Position numbers and translations under genes: made by a program. From contig CAIMEK010000021.1 in NCBI GenBank assembly GCA_903839965.1, forward strand, positions 1 to 5,696: a DNA stretch of 5,696 bases. The letters are read 5' to 3'. Shown piece by piece: positions 1 through 5,696 of the stretch; position 1 is the first letter of the stretch, and every line of letters starts with the position of its first letter. The notes under the pieces are model-generated. The model searched no databases, had not been told where the DNA came from, and worked only from the letters and a program-made list of their open reading frames with translations. The stretch comes from an uncultured Acetobacteraceae bacterium. Lineage in GTDB: Bacteria > Pseudomonadota > Alphaproteobacteria > Acetobacterales > Acetobacteraceae.

Positions 1-1294
1 AGGTGAAGAAGACGTTCCAGCCGCCCTTGTCCGGCGGGTTCCGGCCGGCGCGGCGTTGCACAGTGGTGCCCCAGTCCACTTCCTGGAAGTCCACGTTCAT
101 GCCGGCCTGCTTCAGCGCGTCGGCCGACACCAGGGCCATGGCGTTGGTGGTGGGGTAGTCCGAGGCGCCGAGCAGCACCACGCGCTCGCCTTTGTAGCCG
201 GCGGCGGCCAGGTCGCGCTTGACCTTTTCCATGTCGCGTTTGCCGGCCATCACGTCGATGCCCGCCTCGTTGGCCATTGGCGTGTTGGGGCTGAACACGC
301 CGACGCGGTCCTTCCAGTAGGTGCGGTCCTCGCCGTTGGCGGCGATCATGCAGTCGGCCTGGTCGATGGCGCCGAGCAGGGCGCGGCGGATGGCCGGGTT
401 GTCAAAGGGGGGGAACAGGAAGTTAAAGCGCAGCACGCCGATGCCGCCGGCCTTGTCGAGGATGCCGGTCTCGACCTTGCCGCCCTTGGTCATCGGCGGC
501 AGCAGGTCGGTGGTGGGCGACTGCCACCAGTCCATTTCGCCGTTCGTCATGGCGTTGGCGGCGGTCTGCGCGTCGGGGATGGTGATCCACTCGACGCGGT
601 CGAAATAGACGCGCTTCGGTCCGGCGGTGAAGGTGGCCGGCCCGTCGGGGCGCGGCACGTAGCCATCGAACCTGGCGTAGGCCACGCGCGAGCCGGCCAC
701 GCGCTCGTCGGCGAGGAAGCGGAACGGGCCACTGCCGACCATTTCGACGATCTGCTTGTTGGGATCGAGCACGGCCAGCCGTTCGGGCATGATGCAGGGC
801 ATCGGCGTGCCGGTCTTGCCGAGCGCGTTCGGCAGCAGGGGGAACGGTTTCTTCAGCCGGAAGCGGAAGCGCTTGTCGTCGAGCGCGGTCAGTTCGTCGG
901 TGGCGGCCATCAGCGCCTGGGCGAAGGCGTCGCGGGCGGAGAAGCGGCGGATGGAGGGCACCACGTCGCGCGCGCGCACCGGTTCGTTGTCGTGGAACTT
1001 CAGGCCGTCGCGCAGCGTGATGGTCCACTGCTTGCCGTCGTTCTCCACCAGGGCGCCGGCGACCATCTGCGGCTGCATGGCGTAGGTGGCGTCCTGGCCC
1101 CAGAGGGTGTCGAACACCAGGTAGCCGTGGTTGCGGGCGTTGGTGGCGGTGGTCCACACCGGGTCCAGCATGGACAGGTCGCCCTCGGGGATGAATTTCA
1201 GCACCTTGGGGGCGGCGGTGGAAACATGCGGCGCGGCGAGGGTGGCGGCGCCGGCAGCCAGGAAGGTGCGGCGCTTCATGGCGGGACGTGTCAT
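1..1294 (-). CDS. Family 5 ABC transporter substrate-binding protein, C-terminus beyond window
   Basis: Periplasmic solute-binding protein that would deliver a ligand (peptide, nickel or similar; the substrate cannot be told) to an inner-membrane ABC importer. About 431 codons are present; the frame is open to the window edge, and the family is usually about 500-540 aa, so roughly 100 C-terminal residues are missing. The N-terminus has a twin-arginine-type signal (KRRTFL at residues 7-12, then an Ala-rich stretch and a likely cleavage near A27/A28). The mature part opens with a typical D-x-S-x-L-D-P segment (residues 39-45). The family 5 signature follows: RDGLKFHDNEPV, then RDVV. Later conserved stretches are GSGPFRFL and, near the window edge, PPDKGGWNVFFT. 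ATG at 1294 is chosen because GGAG lies 7 nt upstream; ATG at 1279 is a weaker alternative that keeps the Tat motif. Permease and ATPase genes are not in the window and may lie to the left. Confidence 0.93.
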   Translation of the reverse strand, partial: MTRPAMKRRTFLAAGAATLAAPHVSTAAPKVLKFIPEGDLSMLDPVWTTATNARNHGYLVFDTLWGQDATYAMQPQMVAGALVENDGKQWTITLRDGLKFHDNEPVRARDVVPSIRRFSARDAFAQALMAATDELTALDDKRFRFRLKKPFPLLPNALGKTGTPMPCIMPERLAVLDPNKQIVEMVGSGPFRFLADERVAGSRVAYARFDGYVPRPDGPATFTAGPKRVYFDRVEWITIPDAQTAANAMTNGEMDWWQSPTTDLLPPMTKGGKVETGILDKAGGIGVLRFNFLFPPFDNPAIRRALLGAIDQADCMIAANGEDRTYWKDRVGVFSPNTPMANEAGIDVMAGKRDMEKVKRDLAAAGYKGERVVLLGASDYPTTNAMALVSADALKQAGMNVDFQEVDWGTTVQRRAGRNPPDKGGWNVFFT

Positions 1295-1636
1295 GGCATT
1301 GCTCCGGGGCGACAGGCCGCCGCGCAGGGTAGGACAGGCCGCGTGCCGGGGAAACCCTTGGAGCGTCCCGGCGGCCAGCGACGCCAGCCCGCGACCGAGG
1401 CGAAGCGGGACGACAGTCATGCTACCGTGCCGGCATCGCTCAAGAAATCGTGAATATTGCGCCGTAAAACGCTCCGGCGGGTTTTCCACTGCACGTATGC
1501 ATGAACAATCCGTCATGTAACGTTGCTTGCGATCAACGTCCAAGCTTCTTGTATTTCCCGTTTCCGGGGGAAGATACTGCCCCAGGCCGGTGCTCCCGCG
1601 GGGGCCCGGTGGCGTTCAACGTAAGGAGCTAGCCGA
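1295..1636. other. Divergent intergenic region between binding protein and acyltransferase operon
   Basis: No convincing gene lies in these 342 bases. It must hold the promoters of both divergent units, but no strong sigma-70 boxes stand out. The best plus-strand candidate is TTGCGA (1527-1532) with TTGTAT (1549-1554), 16 bp apart, which is weak. A 10-bp direct repeat (GACAGGCCGC at 1311-1320 and 1333-1342) lies just upstream of the binding-protein RBS. The part from about 1440 to 1560 is visibly more A/T-rich than the flanking coding DNA, as expected for a promoter zone. Confidence 0.6.
1623..1628 (+). promoter_or_regulatory. Ribosome binding site AAGGAG fixing a TTG start
   Basis: AAGGAG ends 8 nt before the TTG at 1637. 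This near-consensus Shine-Dalgarno at ideal spacing is the main reason to accept the rare TTG start of the OpgC-like gene. No ATG or GTG in frame nearby is better placed before the conserved RxDFLRG segment. Confidence 0.8.
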
Positions 1637-2776
1637 TTGGTCGGGTCATCGCGAAGCCGACGCGACCCGCGCATCGATTTCCTGCGCGGGGCGGCGTTGC
1701 TGACCATTTTCATCGACCACATGCCGGGAAACTTCCTCGGCCTGCTCACGTTGCGCAATTTCGGCTTCGCGGATGCGGCCGAGCTGTTCGTGCTGCTGGC
1801 CGGGTTCTCCTCGATGCTCGCATACGGGCCCACCTTCGAGCAGGCCGGCGCCGGCAAGGGCCTGCGCCGGGTCGGCGCCCGCTGCCTGCGCATCTACCTG
1901 TTCCAGATCGGGCTGCTGCTGACGACGCTGGCGATCTTCCAGTTCTGGATCAGCAATTTCGGCCTGGAGCCGCGGCGGATCCGGCTGCTGCTGCACGGCT
2001 TGTCGGGGCTCAGCCAAGGACTGACGCTGCGCGCCCTGCCCTCCAGCCTCAACATCCTGCCGCTCTACATCATCTTGCTGGCGATCTTCCCGCTGCTGTG
2101 GATCGGCATCCGCCGCTGGCCGGTGGCGACTATGCTCGCCTCAGCCGGCCTGTGGATCGCCACTAACCTGTACCCCGAGATCAACTTCACCAACTTCTGG
2201 GACGGGCAGCTCTGGTACTTCAACCCGTTCGCCTGGCAATTCCTGTTCGCCATCGGCAACCTGCTGGCCCGGCTGCATGCGACCCATGGGCAGCGCATTC
2301 CCAGCGTCGGCTGGCTGCGGCTGGCCTGCGCCGCCTATCTCGGCTTCGCGCTGCTGGCCGCCGCGCCGTGGACCAACTGGGGCCTGGACTGGCGGCTGAT
2401 CGACCTCGATCCCGACAAGACCAACCTGGCGCCCATGCGGCTGCTCGACATCCTCGCCTTGGTTTACGTGCTGATGAGCGCGCCGTGGTTCGACCGGCTG
2501 GTGCGGCGGCCGTCGCTGCGGGTGGTGGAGATCTGCGGGCGGCATTCGCTGGAGGTGTTCTCGACCGGCACGCTGTTCTCGCTGCTGGGGCGGCTGATCT
2601 TCCGCACCTTCGGCACCGACGTGCTGACCCAGGTCGCGGTGAACGGCGCCGGCCTTATTGCCATGATTGGGCTTGCTTTGCTGTTGGATCGGTCGCGGAC
2701 TTCCGCGGCGAAGCCGATATTGTCACGCACTGGGGACGACACGACGATTGGCATTGAAATCGGGCAGCGACTATGA
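1637..2776 (+). CDS. OpgC-family membrane acyltransferase
   Basis: Polytopic inner-membrane protein of 379 aa, close to the usual length of OpgC proteins (about 380-400 aa). OpgC in enterobacteria succinylates osmoregulated periplasmic glucans; alphaproteobacterial relatives are often of unknown substrate, so the glycan acceptor here is an inference. Family evidence: RIDFLRGAALL near the N-terminus, then IDHMPGN and ELFVLLAGFSS (residues 49-59), the typical OpgC opening. R17 and H28 are separated by exactly ten residues, matching the R-x10-H motif of acyltransferase-3-like enzymes. By eye there are about 9-10 hydrophobic helices across residues 18-350, and the C-terminal ~30 residues are polar. 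The start is TTG at 1637 with AAGGAG 8 nt upstream. It ends 13 nt before the SGNH hydrolase ATG, so the two are probably co-transcribed. Another acyl donor or acceptor remains possible. Confidence 0.88.
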   Translation: MVGSSRSRRDPRIDFLRGAALLTIFIDHMPGNFLGLLTLRNFGFADAAELFVLLAGFSSMLAYGPTFEQAGAGKGLRRVGARCLRIYLFQIGLLLTTLAIFQFWISNFGLEPRRIRLLLHGLSGLSQGLTLRALPSSLNILPLYIILLAIFPLLWIGIRRWPVATMLASAGLWIATNLYPEINFTNFWDGQLWYFNPFAWQFLFAIGNLLARLHATHGQRIPSVGWLRLACAAYLGFALLAAAPWTNWGLDWRLIDLDPDKTNLAPMRLLDILALVYVLMSAPWFDRLVRRPSLRVVEICGRHSLEVFSTGTLFSLLGRLIFRTFGTDVLTQVAVNGAGLIAMIGLALLLDRSRTSAAKPILSRTGDDTTIGIEIGQRL

Positions 2777-2789
2777 CATTTCCTGCAGT

Positions 2790-3548
2790 ATGCTTTGTGG
2801 TCATTTCCGGTGCCTGGCGCGCCGTGCGGCGGTCGCGCTTGTTGTCCTGACGATGGGCGCCGGTTGCGCCCTGGCGCAGGGAAATCCCCTTCCCGCGCCC
2901 CCCCCCCCGAACCCCCTGCCCCGCGTGGCGGGCCGGATTGCCGAGGGCGTGGATCTGCGCATCACCGCTTTCGGGTCTTCCTCCACCGAGGGCGCGGGCG
3001 CGAGTTCGAAAGCGGCGAGCTATCCGAGCCGGCTGGAACGGGTGTTGTCGGCCCGGCTGCCCGGGCGGGTGGTGGTGCTGAACCGCGGCATCGGCGGCGA
3101 GGATGCCGACGACATGGCGCGGCGCCTGCCGGCGATCCTGGCCGAGCAGCCTGACCTGGTCATCTGGCAAACCGGCACCAACGACCCGCTGCGCGCCGTG
3201 CCGGTGGAGCGTTTCGTCGCCGAGACCCGGGCCGGCATCGCCGACATGCGCGCCGCCGGGGTGGACGTGATGCTGATCGAGCCGCAGTTCTGCGAGAAGC
3301 TGCAAAGCACGGTCGGGGCCGACCGCTACCGGCTGGCGCTGCGGCAGATCGGCGCGGAGCTGCGCGTGCCGGTGGTGCGCCGCTTCGACCTGATGCGCGC
3401 CTGGCTCGACAAGGGCCTGGTCACCCGGGCCGCCCTGATGTCGGGCGACGGGCTGCACATGGCCGATGCAGGATACAGCATGCTCGCCACCGAAGTCGCC
3501 CGCGAGATCCTCGCCGGCGTCGGCCAGCGGCGCAGCGCAACCCGGTAG
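2790..3548 (+). CDS. Secreted SGNH/GDSL-type hydrolase
   Basis: Predicted exported esterase or acyl-transfer enzyme of the SGNH hydrolase superfamily, 252 aa. The N-terminus is a Sec-type signal peptide: R11-R12, hydrophobic AAVALVVLTMG, and an ALA|Q cleavage site after A29. A short proline-rich linker (residues 33-44) follows. Catalytic blocks in order: block I G62-S-S-S-T66 (Ser64 aligned to the GDS nucleophile; the usual Asp is Ser), block II NRGIGG (G100), block III GTND (N131), and block V DGLH with D220 and H223. The full set is present, so it should be active. ATG 2790 is preferred because it begins the signal peptide. The frame is open further upstream inside the OpgC-like gene, but no upstream start has a good RBS. 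The RBS at 2790 is itself poor, which suggests translational coupling to the gene 13 nt upstream. An 11-C run encodes P37-P40. The substrate is unknown; an acylated envelope glycan is a guess from the neighbour. Confidence 0.87.
   Translation: MLCGHFRCLARRAAVALVVLTMGAGCALAQGNPLPAPPPPNPLPRVAGRIAEGVDLRITAFGSSSTEGAGASSKAASYPSRLERVLSARLPGRVVVLNRGIGGEDADDMARRLPAILAEQPDLVIWQTGTNDPLRAVPVERFVAETRAGIADMRAAGVDVMLIEPQFCEKLQSTVGADRYRLALRQIGAELRVPVVRRFDLMRAWLDKGLVTRAALMSGDGLHMADAGYSMLATEVAREILAGVGQRRSATR
2898..2908 (+). repeat. Homopolymer tract of 11 C within the SGNH hydrolase gene
   Basis: Eleven consecutive C residues lie in codons 37-40, right after the signal peptide. Loss of one C would move translation to a frame that stops at 3079-3081. 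Gain of one C would lead to a stop at 3152-3154. Either change removes all catalytic blocks after block I. The tract is long for a coding region and could slip, or could simply reflect the Pro-rich linker in a high-GC genome. Confidence 0.9.
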
Positions 3549-3556
3549 CGCCAGGA

Positions 3557-3985
3557 CTATTCCGGGATGGTTTCGCCGGAACCGCCGAATGCGGCGGGGA
3601 AATCCTTCAGCTTGGGCAGCCCGTCGCGTATCGGCAGCACCGTCTCGGCATAATTGACGTGCACCTGCGGCGCGAAGGCCAGTCCCGGAATGGTGGCGGC
3701 GAACACGTCGATCATCTTCAGCGGCGGATGCTCGGCCATCAGGTGGCCGCCGCACAGGCGGCAGAACTTACGGTGGCTCATCTCCGTCTTGGCGTAGGTG
3801 GCGACGTGTTCCGCGCCCTTGGTCACCTTCACCGCCTCGGGGTTCCACAGGCTGAAGGCGTTCACCGGTCCGCCGGACCAGGACCGGCAGGACCGGCAAT
3901 GGCAGTAGCCCATTGCGTTGGGCTCCCCGCTCACCTTGATCTCGACGGCGCCGCAAAAACACGCGCCGGTGTACGAGCCGCTCAT
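3557..3985 (-). CDS. GFA-domain (CENP-V/GFA family) zinc protein
   Basis: Small cytoplasmic protein of 142 aa in the GFA family, named after glutathione-dependent formaldehyde-activating enzyme. Most members have no proven reaction, so no substrate is assigned. The cysteine pattern is complete: C9-x-C11 (ACFCGAV), C28-x-C30-x2-C33 (YCHCRSC) and C75-x2-C78 (FCRLCGGHL), the expected zinc ligands of the fold. Length is normal for the family. The start is ATG 3985, with GAGGGGGA 7 nt upstream; an in-frame ATG at 4012 lies upstream of that RBS and would add nine residues not expected for the family. It lies 122 nt downstream of the aldo/keto reductase gene on the same strand and may be co-transcribed with it. 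Its stop is only 8 nt from the stop of the convergent SGNH gene, so the two transcripts probably overlap. Confidence 0.88.
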   Translation of the reverse strand: MSGSYTGACFCGAVEIKVSGEPNAMGYCHCRSCRSWSGGPVNAFSLWNPEAVKVTKGAEHVATYAKTEMSHRKFCRLCGGHLMAEHPPLKMIDVFAATIPGLAFAPQVHVNYAETVLPIRDGLPKLKDFPAAFGGSGETIPE

Positions 3986-4020
3986 GGCTTGGTCCCCCTC
4001 TGTTGGTCTCATCGAGGCAG

Positions 4021-4036
4021 CGTCGTCGAAACGACG
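4021..4036 (-). other. Perfect 6-bp hairpin between aldo/keto reductase and GFA genes
   Basis: CGTCGT (4021-4026) and ACGACG (4031-4036) are perfect inverted arms around a 4-nt loop. In the minus-strand transcript the loop reads UUCG, a stable tetraloop sequence. No T-run follows on that strand, so it is not a standard intrinsic terminator. It could mark partial termination, processing or mRNA stability between the two genes, or be chance in GC-rich DNA. Confidence 0.4.
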
Positions 4037-4107
4037 GCCGGAGACAAGTTGAATAGCGCGCCTGGCTGTTTCCGCCCGCCAGAGCCCCATCGGCAGTCGT
4101 GGCGGCG

Positions 4108-4977
4108 TCAGGCGCCCGCCAACGCGTCCAGCTCCCCGAGCGCATCCTCCGGCAGCACGAGTTCCGCTGCGGCGAGGTTCTCACGCAAATGCGCGAGCGA
4201 CGCGGTACCGGGGATCAGCAGGATGTTGGGCGAGCGCTGCAGCAACCAGGCTAGCGCCACCTGCATAGGCGAAGCATCGAGGCGCGCGGCGACGGCGGAG
4301 AGGATGGCCGAGCGCAGCGGGGTGAACCCGCCGAGCGGAAAGAACGGCACATAGGGAATGCTGTCGCGAGCGAGATCGTCGACCAGGGCATCGTCGGCCC
4401 GCTGCGCCACGTTGTACTGGTTCTGCACGCAGACGATTGGCACGATCCGGCGGCCTTGCTCGATTTGCGCCGGCGTGACGTTGCTCAGCCCGATATGGCG
4501 CACCAAGCCCTTGCGCCGGAGTTCGGCCAGGACGTTGAGCGGCGCCTCGATCGAGCCTTCCGCCGGCCCATGGACGTCGAACATGGCGCGCAGGTTGACG
4601 ACCTCGAGCACATCCAGGTCCAGGTTGCGCAGGTTGTCGTGCACGGCCTGGATCAGCTCCTCGGGCGAGAAGGCCGGAATCCAGGCGCCGTCGGGGCCGC
4701 GCCGGGCGCTGACCTTGGTGACCAGGACGAGGTCGTCGGGATAGGGATGCAGCGCCTCGCGGATCAGTTGGTTGGTGATGTGTGGGCCGTAGAAATCGCT
4801 GGTGTCGATGTGGTTGACCCCGCGCGCGGCCGCCTCGCGCAGCACCGCCAGCGCCGCGCCGCGATCCCCGGGCGGCCCGAACACGCCGGGGCCGGCGAGC
4901 TGCATGGCGCCATAGCCGAGCCGCTTCACGGTGCGGTCGCCCAGGGTGAACGTGCCGGACAGCCCCATGCTGGACAT
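4108..4977 (-). CDS. Aldo/keto reductase
   Basis: NAD(P)H-dependent carbonyl reductase of the aldo/keto reductase superfamily, 289 aa, cytoplasmic (beta/alpha)8 barrel, substrate unknown. Evidence in order: LGYGAMQLAGPG (residues 20-31), HIDTSDFYG with catalytic D58 and Y63, VTKV with K88, the GLSN motif (163-166) and CVQNQYN (183-189). The C-terminal cofactor-binding stretch is IPGTASLAHLRENL (255-268). At the place of the usual tetrad His the sequence has Asn128 in VVNLR, a variant I recall from YdbC-like members. ATG 4977 is chosen because AGGAG lies 7 nt upstream; ATG 4968 and a start at 5004 are less well placed. Translation runs toward the GFA gene. A 20-bp palindrome lies 20-39 nt upstream of the start and may be an operator. 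Confidence 0.93.
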   Translation of the reverse strand: MSSMGLSGTFTLGDRTVKRLGYGAMQLAGPGVFGPPGDRGAALAVLREAAARGVNHIDTSDFYGPHITNQLIREALHPYPDDLVLVTKVSARRGPDGAWIPAFSPEELIQAVHDNLRNLDLDVLEVVNLRAMFDVHGPAEGSIEAPLNVLAELRRKGLVRHIGLSNVTPAQIEQGRRIVPIVCVQNQYNVAQRADDALVDDLARDSIPYVPFFPLGGFTPLRSAILSAVAARLDASPMQVALAWLLQRSPNILLIPGTASLAHLRENLAAAELVLPEDALGELDALAGA

Positions 4978-4996
4978 GATCAATCTCCTCTCAGGA

Positions 4997-5016
4997 CAAC
5001 GCATAGCTAAGCGTTG
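4997..5016. promoter_or_regulatory. 20-bp near-perfect palindrome, candidate operator
   Basis: Arms CAACGC (4997-5002) and GCGTTG (5011-5016) flank a centre containing the palindrome TAGCTA (5004-5009). Nine of ten base pairs are symmetric; only A5003/A5010 mismatch. It lies between the aldo/keto reductase RBS (4985-4989) and the divergent promoter at 5048-5053. Size and position fit the operator of a dimeric repressor such as a TetR, MarR or HxlR type, but no regulator gene is in the window. Confidence 0.45.
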
Positions 5017-5024
5017 CCCCCATA

Positions 5025-5053
5025 TTTTGCAGGATATCGTGCCGAGCTATAAT
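5025..5053 (+). promoter_or_regulatory. Sigma-70-like promoter for the truncated membrane-protein gene
   Basis: TATAAT at 5048-5053 is a perfect -10 box. A -35 box is weak: TTTTGC (5025-5030, 17-bp spacer) or TTGCAG (5027-5032, 15-bp spacer). Transcription would begin near 5060, about 25 nt before the GTG/ATG start at 5085/5088. Confidence 0.5.
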
Positions 5054-5087
5054 GTTTCGCGTACGACATTGCGAGGCAGACACCGTG

Positions 5088-5327
5088 ATGGAGTCTGTCA
5101 ATCTCGTTACAATCGGCTTTACGGCGGGAGCCTCTGCTCTTACGGCGATCGTCTCTGTCGTCGTTACCTATCTTTTGACGCGAAAACGCGCGCACGAGGC
5201 TGAATGGCGTAAGGTGAAACTTGGCCAATATCAGGAATATGTAATCGCCGTGTCGGGGATCGTTCAGGGGCGTTCAACGCCGGAAACACAACGATGCCAT
5301 GCCGATGCAGCTAACAGCATGTCCTTA
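5088..5327 (+). pseudogene. Small membrane-anchored protein, 3' end cut off by an IS630 element
   Basis: Eighty native codons remain. Residues 4-30 are one hydrophobic membrane segment (VNLVTIGF to VVTYLL), followed by basic TRKR and a soluble part with EAEWRKVKLGQYQEYV and GIVQGRSTPE. I recognise this as like a small conserved hypothetical membrane protein, probably about 150 aa when intact, with no known function. After codon 80 (MSL) the frame runs on into IS DNA and stops at 5382-5384, giving a hybrid tail of 18 foreign residues. The start is ATG 5088, or the adjoining GTG 5085, with AGG at 5073-5075 as a weak RBS. GC is low: 34/60 at 5101-5160 and 31/60 at 5161-5220, against 48/60 at 4801-4860 in the aldo/keto reductase gene, hinting at a different origin. 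The rest of the gene should lie beyond the element. Confidence 0.65.
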
Positions 5328-5696
5328 TACCAGCGCCTGATGATCAGAACCCATGTGCCCAGTTGCGCAGTCCGATGGACATGATGCGCCATGGCTGGTT
5401 GGTCAGCCTGTTCCAGGCGTCGCAGCAATGGTCGACGATGGCGTCGTAGGACTGGAACACCCGGTTCGAGAGCCAGTTTTCACGCATGACCTGCCAGACG
5501 ATTTCGGTCGGATTGAGTTCGGGGCACTTGGGCGGCACCGGAACGAGGGTGATGTTGGCGGGCACCACCAGCCGGTCGGACATGTGCCAGCCGGCTTGGT
5601 CGAGCAGCAGCGCGGCATGTGCGCCCGGCGCCACCGCGATAGCGATTTCGGCCAGGTGCAGGTTCATCGCCTCGATGTTGCAGCGGGGCAGCACGA
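5328..5696 (-). mobile_element. One end of an IS630-family insertion sequence
   Basis: The element is defined by an IS630-type transposase on the minus strand and the abrupt end of the host gene at about 5327. The junction reads TTATAC; TA occurs at 5326-5327 and 5328-5329, and IS630/Tc1-mariner elements insert at and duplicate TA, so the true end is uncertain by about 2-3 bases. This end lies beyond the 3' end of the transposase gene. The other end, its inverted repeat and the second TA are outside the window, so the terminal repeat cannot be verified. Confidence 0.75.
5344..5696 (-). CDS. IS630-family transposase, C-terminal part
   Basis: DDE-superfamily transposase that cuts and joins the IS ends. 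About 117 codons are visible and the frame is open to the right window edge, where a GTG codon (5692-5694) is an internal Val and not a start. Two catalytic acidic residues can be seen: Asp in LLLDQAGWH (codon 5601-5599) and Glu in ELNPTEIVWQ (codon 5505-5503), 31 residues between them. The spacing and the following VMRENWLSNRVF stretch are typical of IS630. It ends in NWAHGF then TGA at 5346-5344. The first catalytic Asp and the helix-turn-helix region would lie to the right. In many IS630 copies the transposase is split in two frames; this part would be the second. Confidence 0.92.
   Translation of the reverse strand, partial: VLPRCNIEAMNLHLAEIAIAVAPGAHAALLLDQAGWHMSDRLVVPANITLVPVPPKCPELNPTEIVWQVMRENWLSNRVFQSYDAIVDHCCDAWNRLTNQPWRIMSIGLRNWAHGF

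Noticed and set aside
56..1453. A long plus-strand open frame (465 codons) opposite the substrate-binding protein gene
   Set aside because: Its product is rich in G, V, H, A and R with no domain, and it is antisense to a clear family 5 binding protein. Long shadow frames are expected in high-GC DNA.
2667..2789. Upstream extension of the SGNH hydrolase to an ATG-like start inside the OpgC-like gene
   Set aside because: It would place 41 residues before an obvious signal peptide and has no RBS; ATG 2790 begins the signal peptide directly.
3549..3556. A bidirectional terminator between the convergent SGNH and GFA genes
   Set aside because: Only 8 bases separate the stop codons and I see no hairpin with T-runs there.
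2655..3755. A 366-codon minus-strand open frame across the SGNH gene
   Set aside because: Composition is low-complexity and it overlaps three real genes; the SGNH catalytic blocks on the plus strand decide the coding strand.
3659..4354. A 231-codon plus-strand open frame across the GFA and reductase genes
   Set aside because: It is antisense to two genes with complete family motifs and shows no domain itself.
5052..5087. ATG at 5052 as the start of the small membrane protein
   Set aside because: It overlaps the TATAAT box, so it would lie upstream of the expected transcript start; 5085/5088 directly precede the membrane segment.

Overview
The window looks like chromosomal DNA from a high-GC alphaproteobacterium. 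Protein style (Tat-exported oligopeptide-type binding protein, OpgC-like acyltransferase, GFA protein) and strong G/C third-position bias suggest Acetobacteraceae or a relative. That placement is an inference from composition and protein flavour, not a database result.

Layout, left to right. (1) Positions 1-1294, minus strand: most of a periplasmic substrate-binding protein of a peptide/nickel-type (family 5) ABC transporter, with its C-terminus cut off by the left window edge. (2) 1295-1636: a divergent intergenic region. (3) 1637-3548, plus strand: a two-gene operon made of an OpgC-family integral-membrane acyltransferase (TTG start, strong RBS) and, 13 bases later, a secreted SGNH/GDSL-type hydrolase. 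Together they look like an envelope glycan acylation/deacylation module. (4) 3557-4977, minus strand, convergent with the operon: an aldo/keto reductase gene followed by a small GFA-domain (CENP-V/GFA) zinc protein gene. (5) 5048-5327, plus strand: a promoter and the first ~80 codons of a small membrane-anchored protein, in a patch of clearly lower GC. (6) About 5328 to the right edge: one end of an IS630-family insertion sequence, with the C-terminal part of its DDE transposase on the minus strand. The element has cut off the small membrane-protein gene.

The points most worth a second look are the OpgC-like/SGNH pair, an 11-C homopolymer just after the hydrolase signal peptide (a possible slippage site or sequencing-error hotspot), a near-perfect 20-bp palindrome between the aldo/keto reductase start and the divergent promoter, and the IS630 disruption at a TA-containing site. 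I see no CRISPR array, tRNA, rRNA or clear novel defence system.
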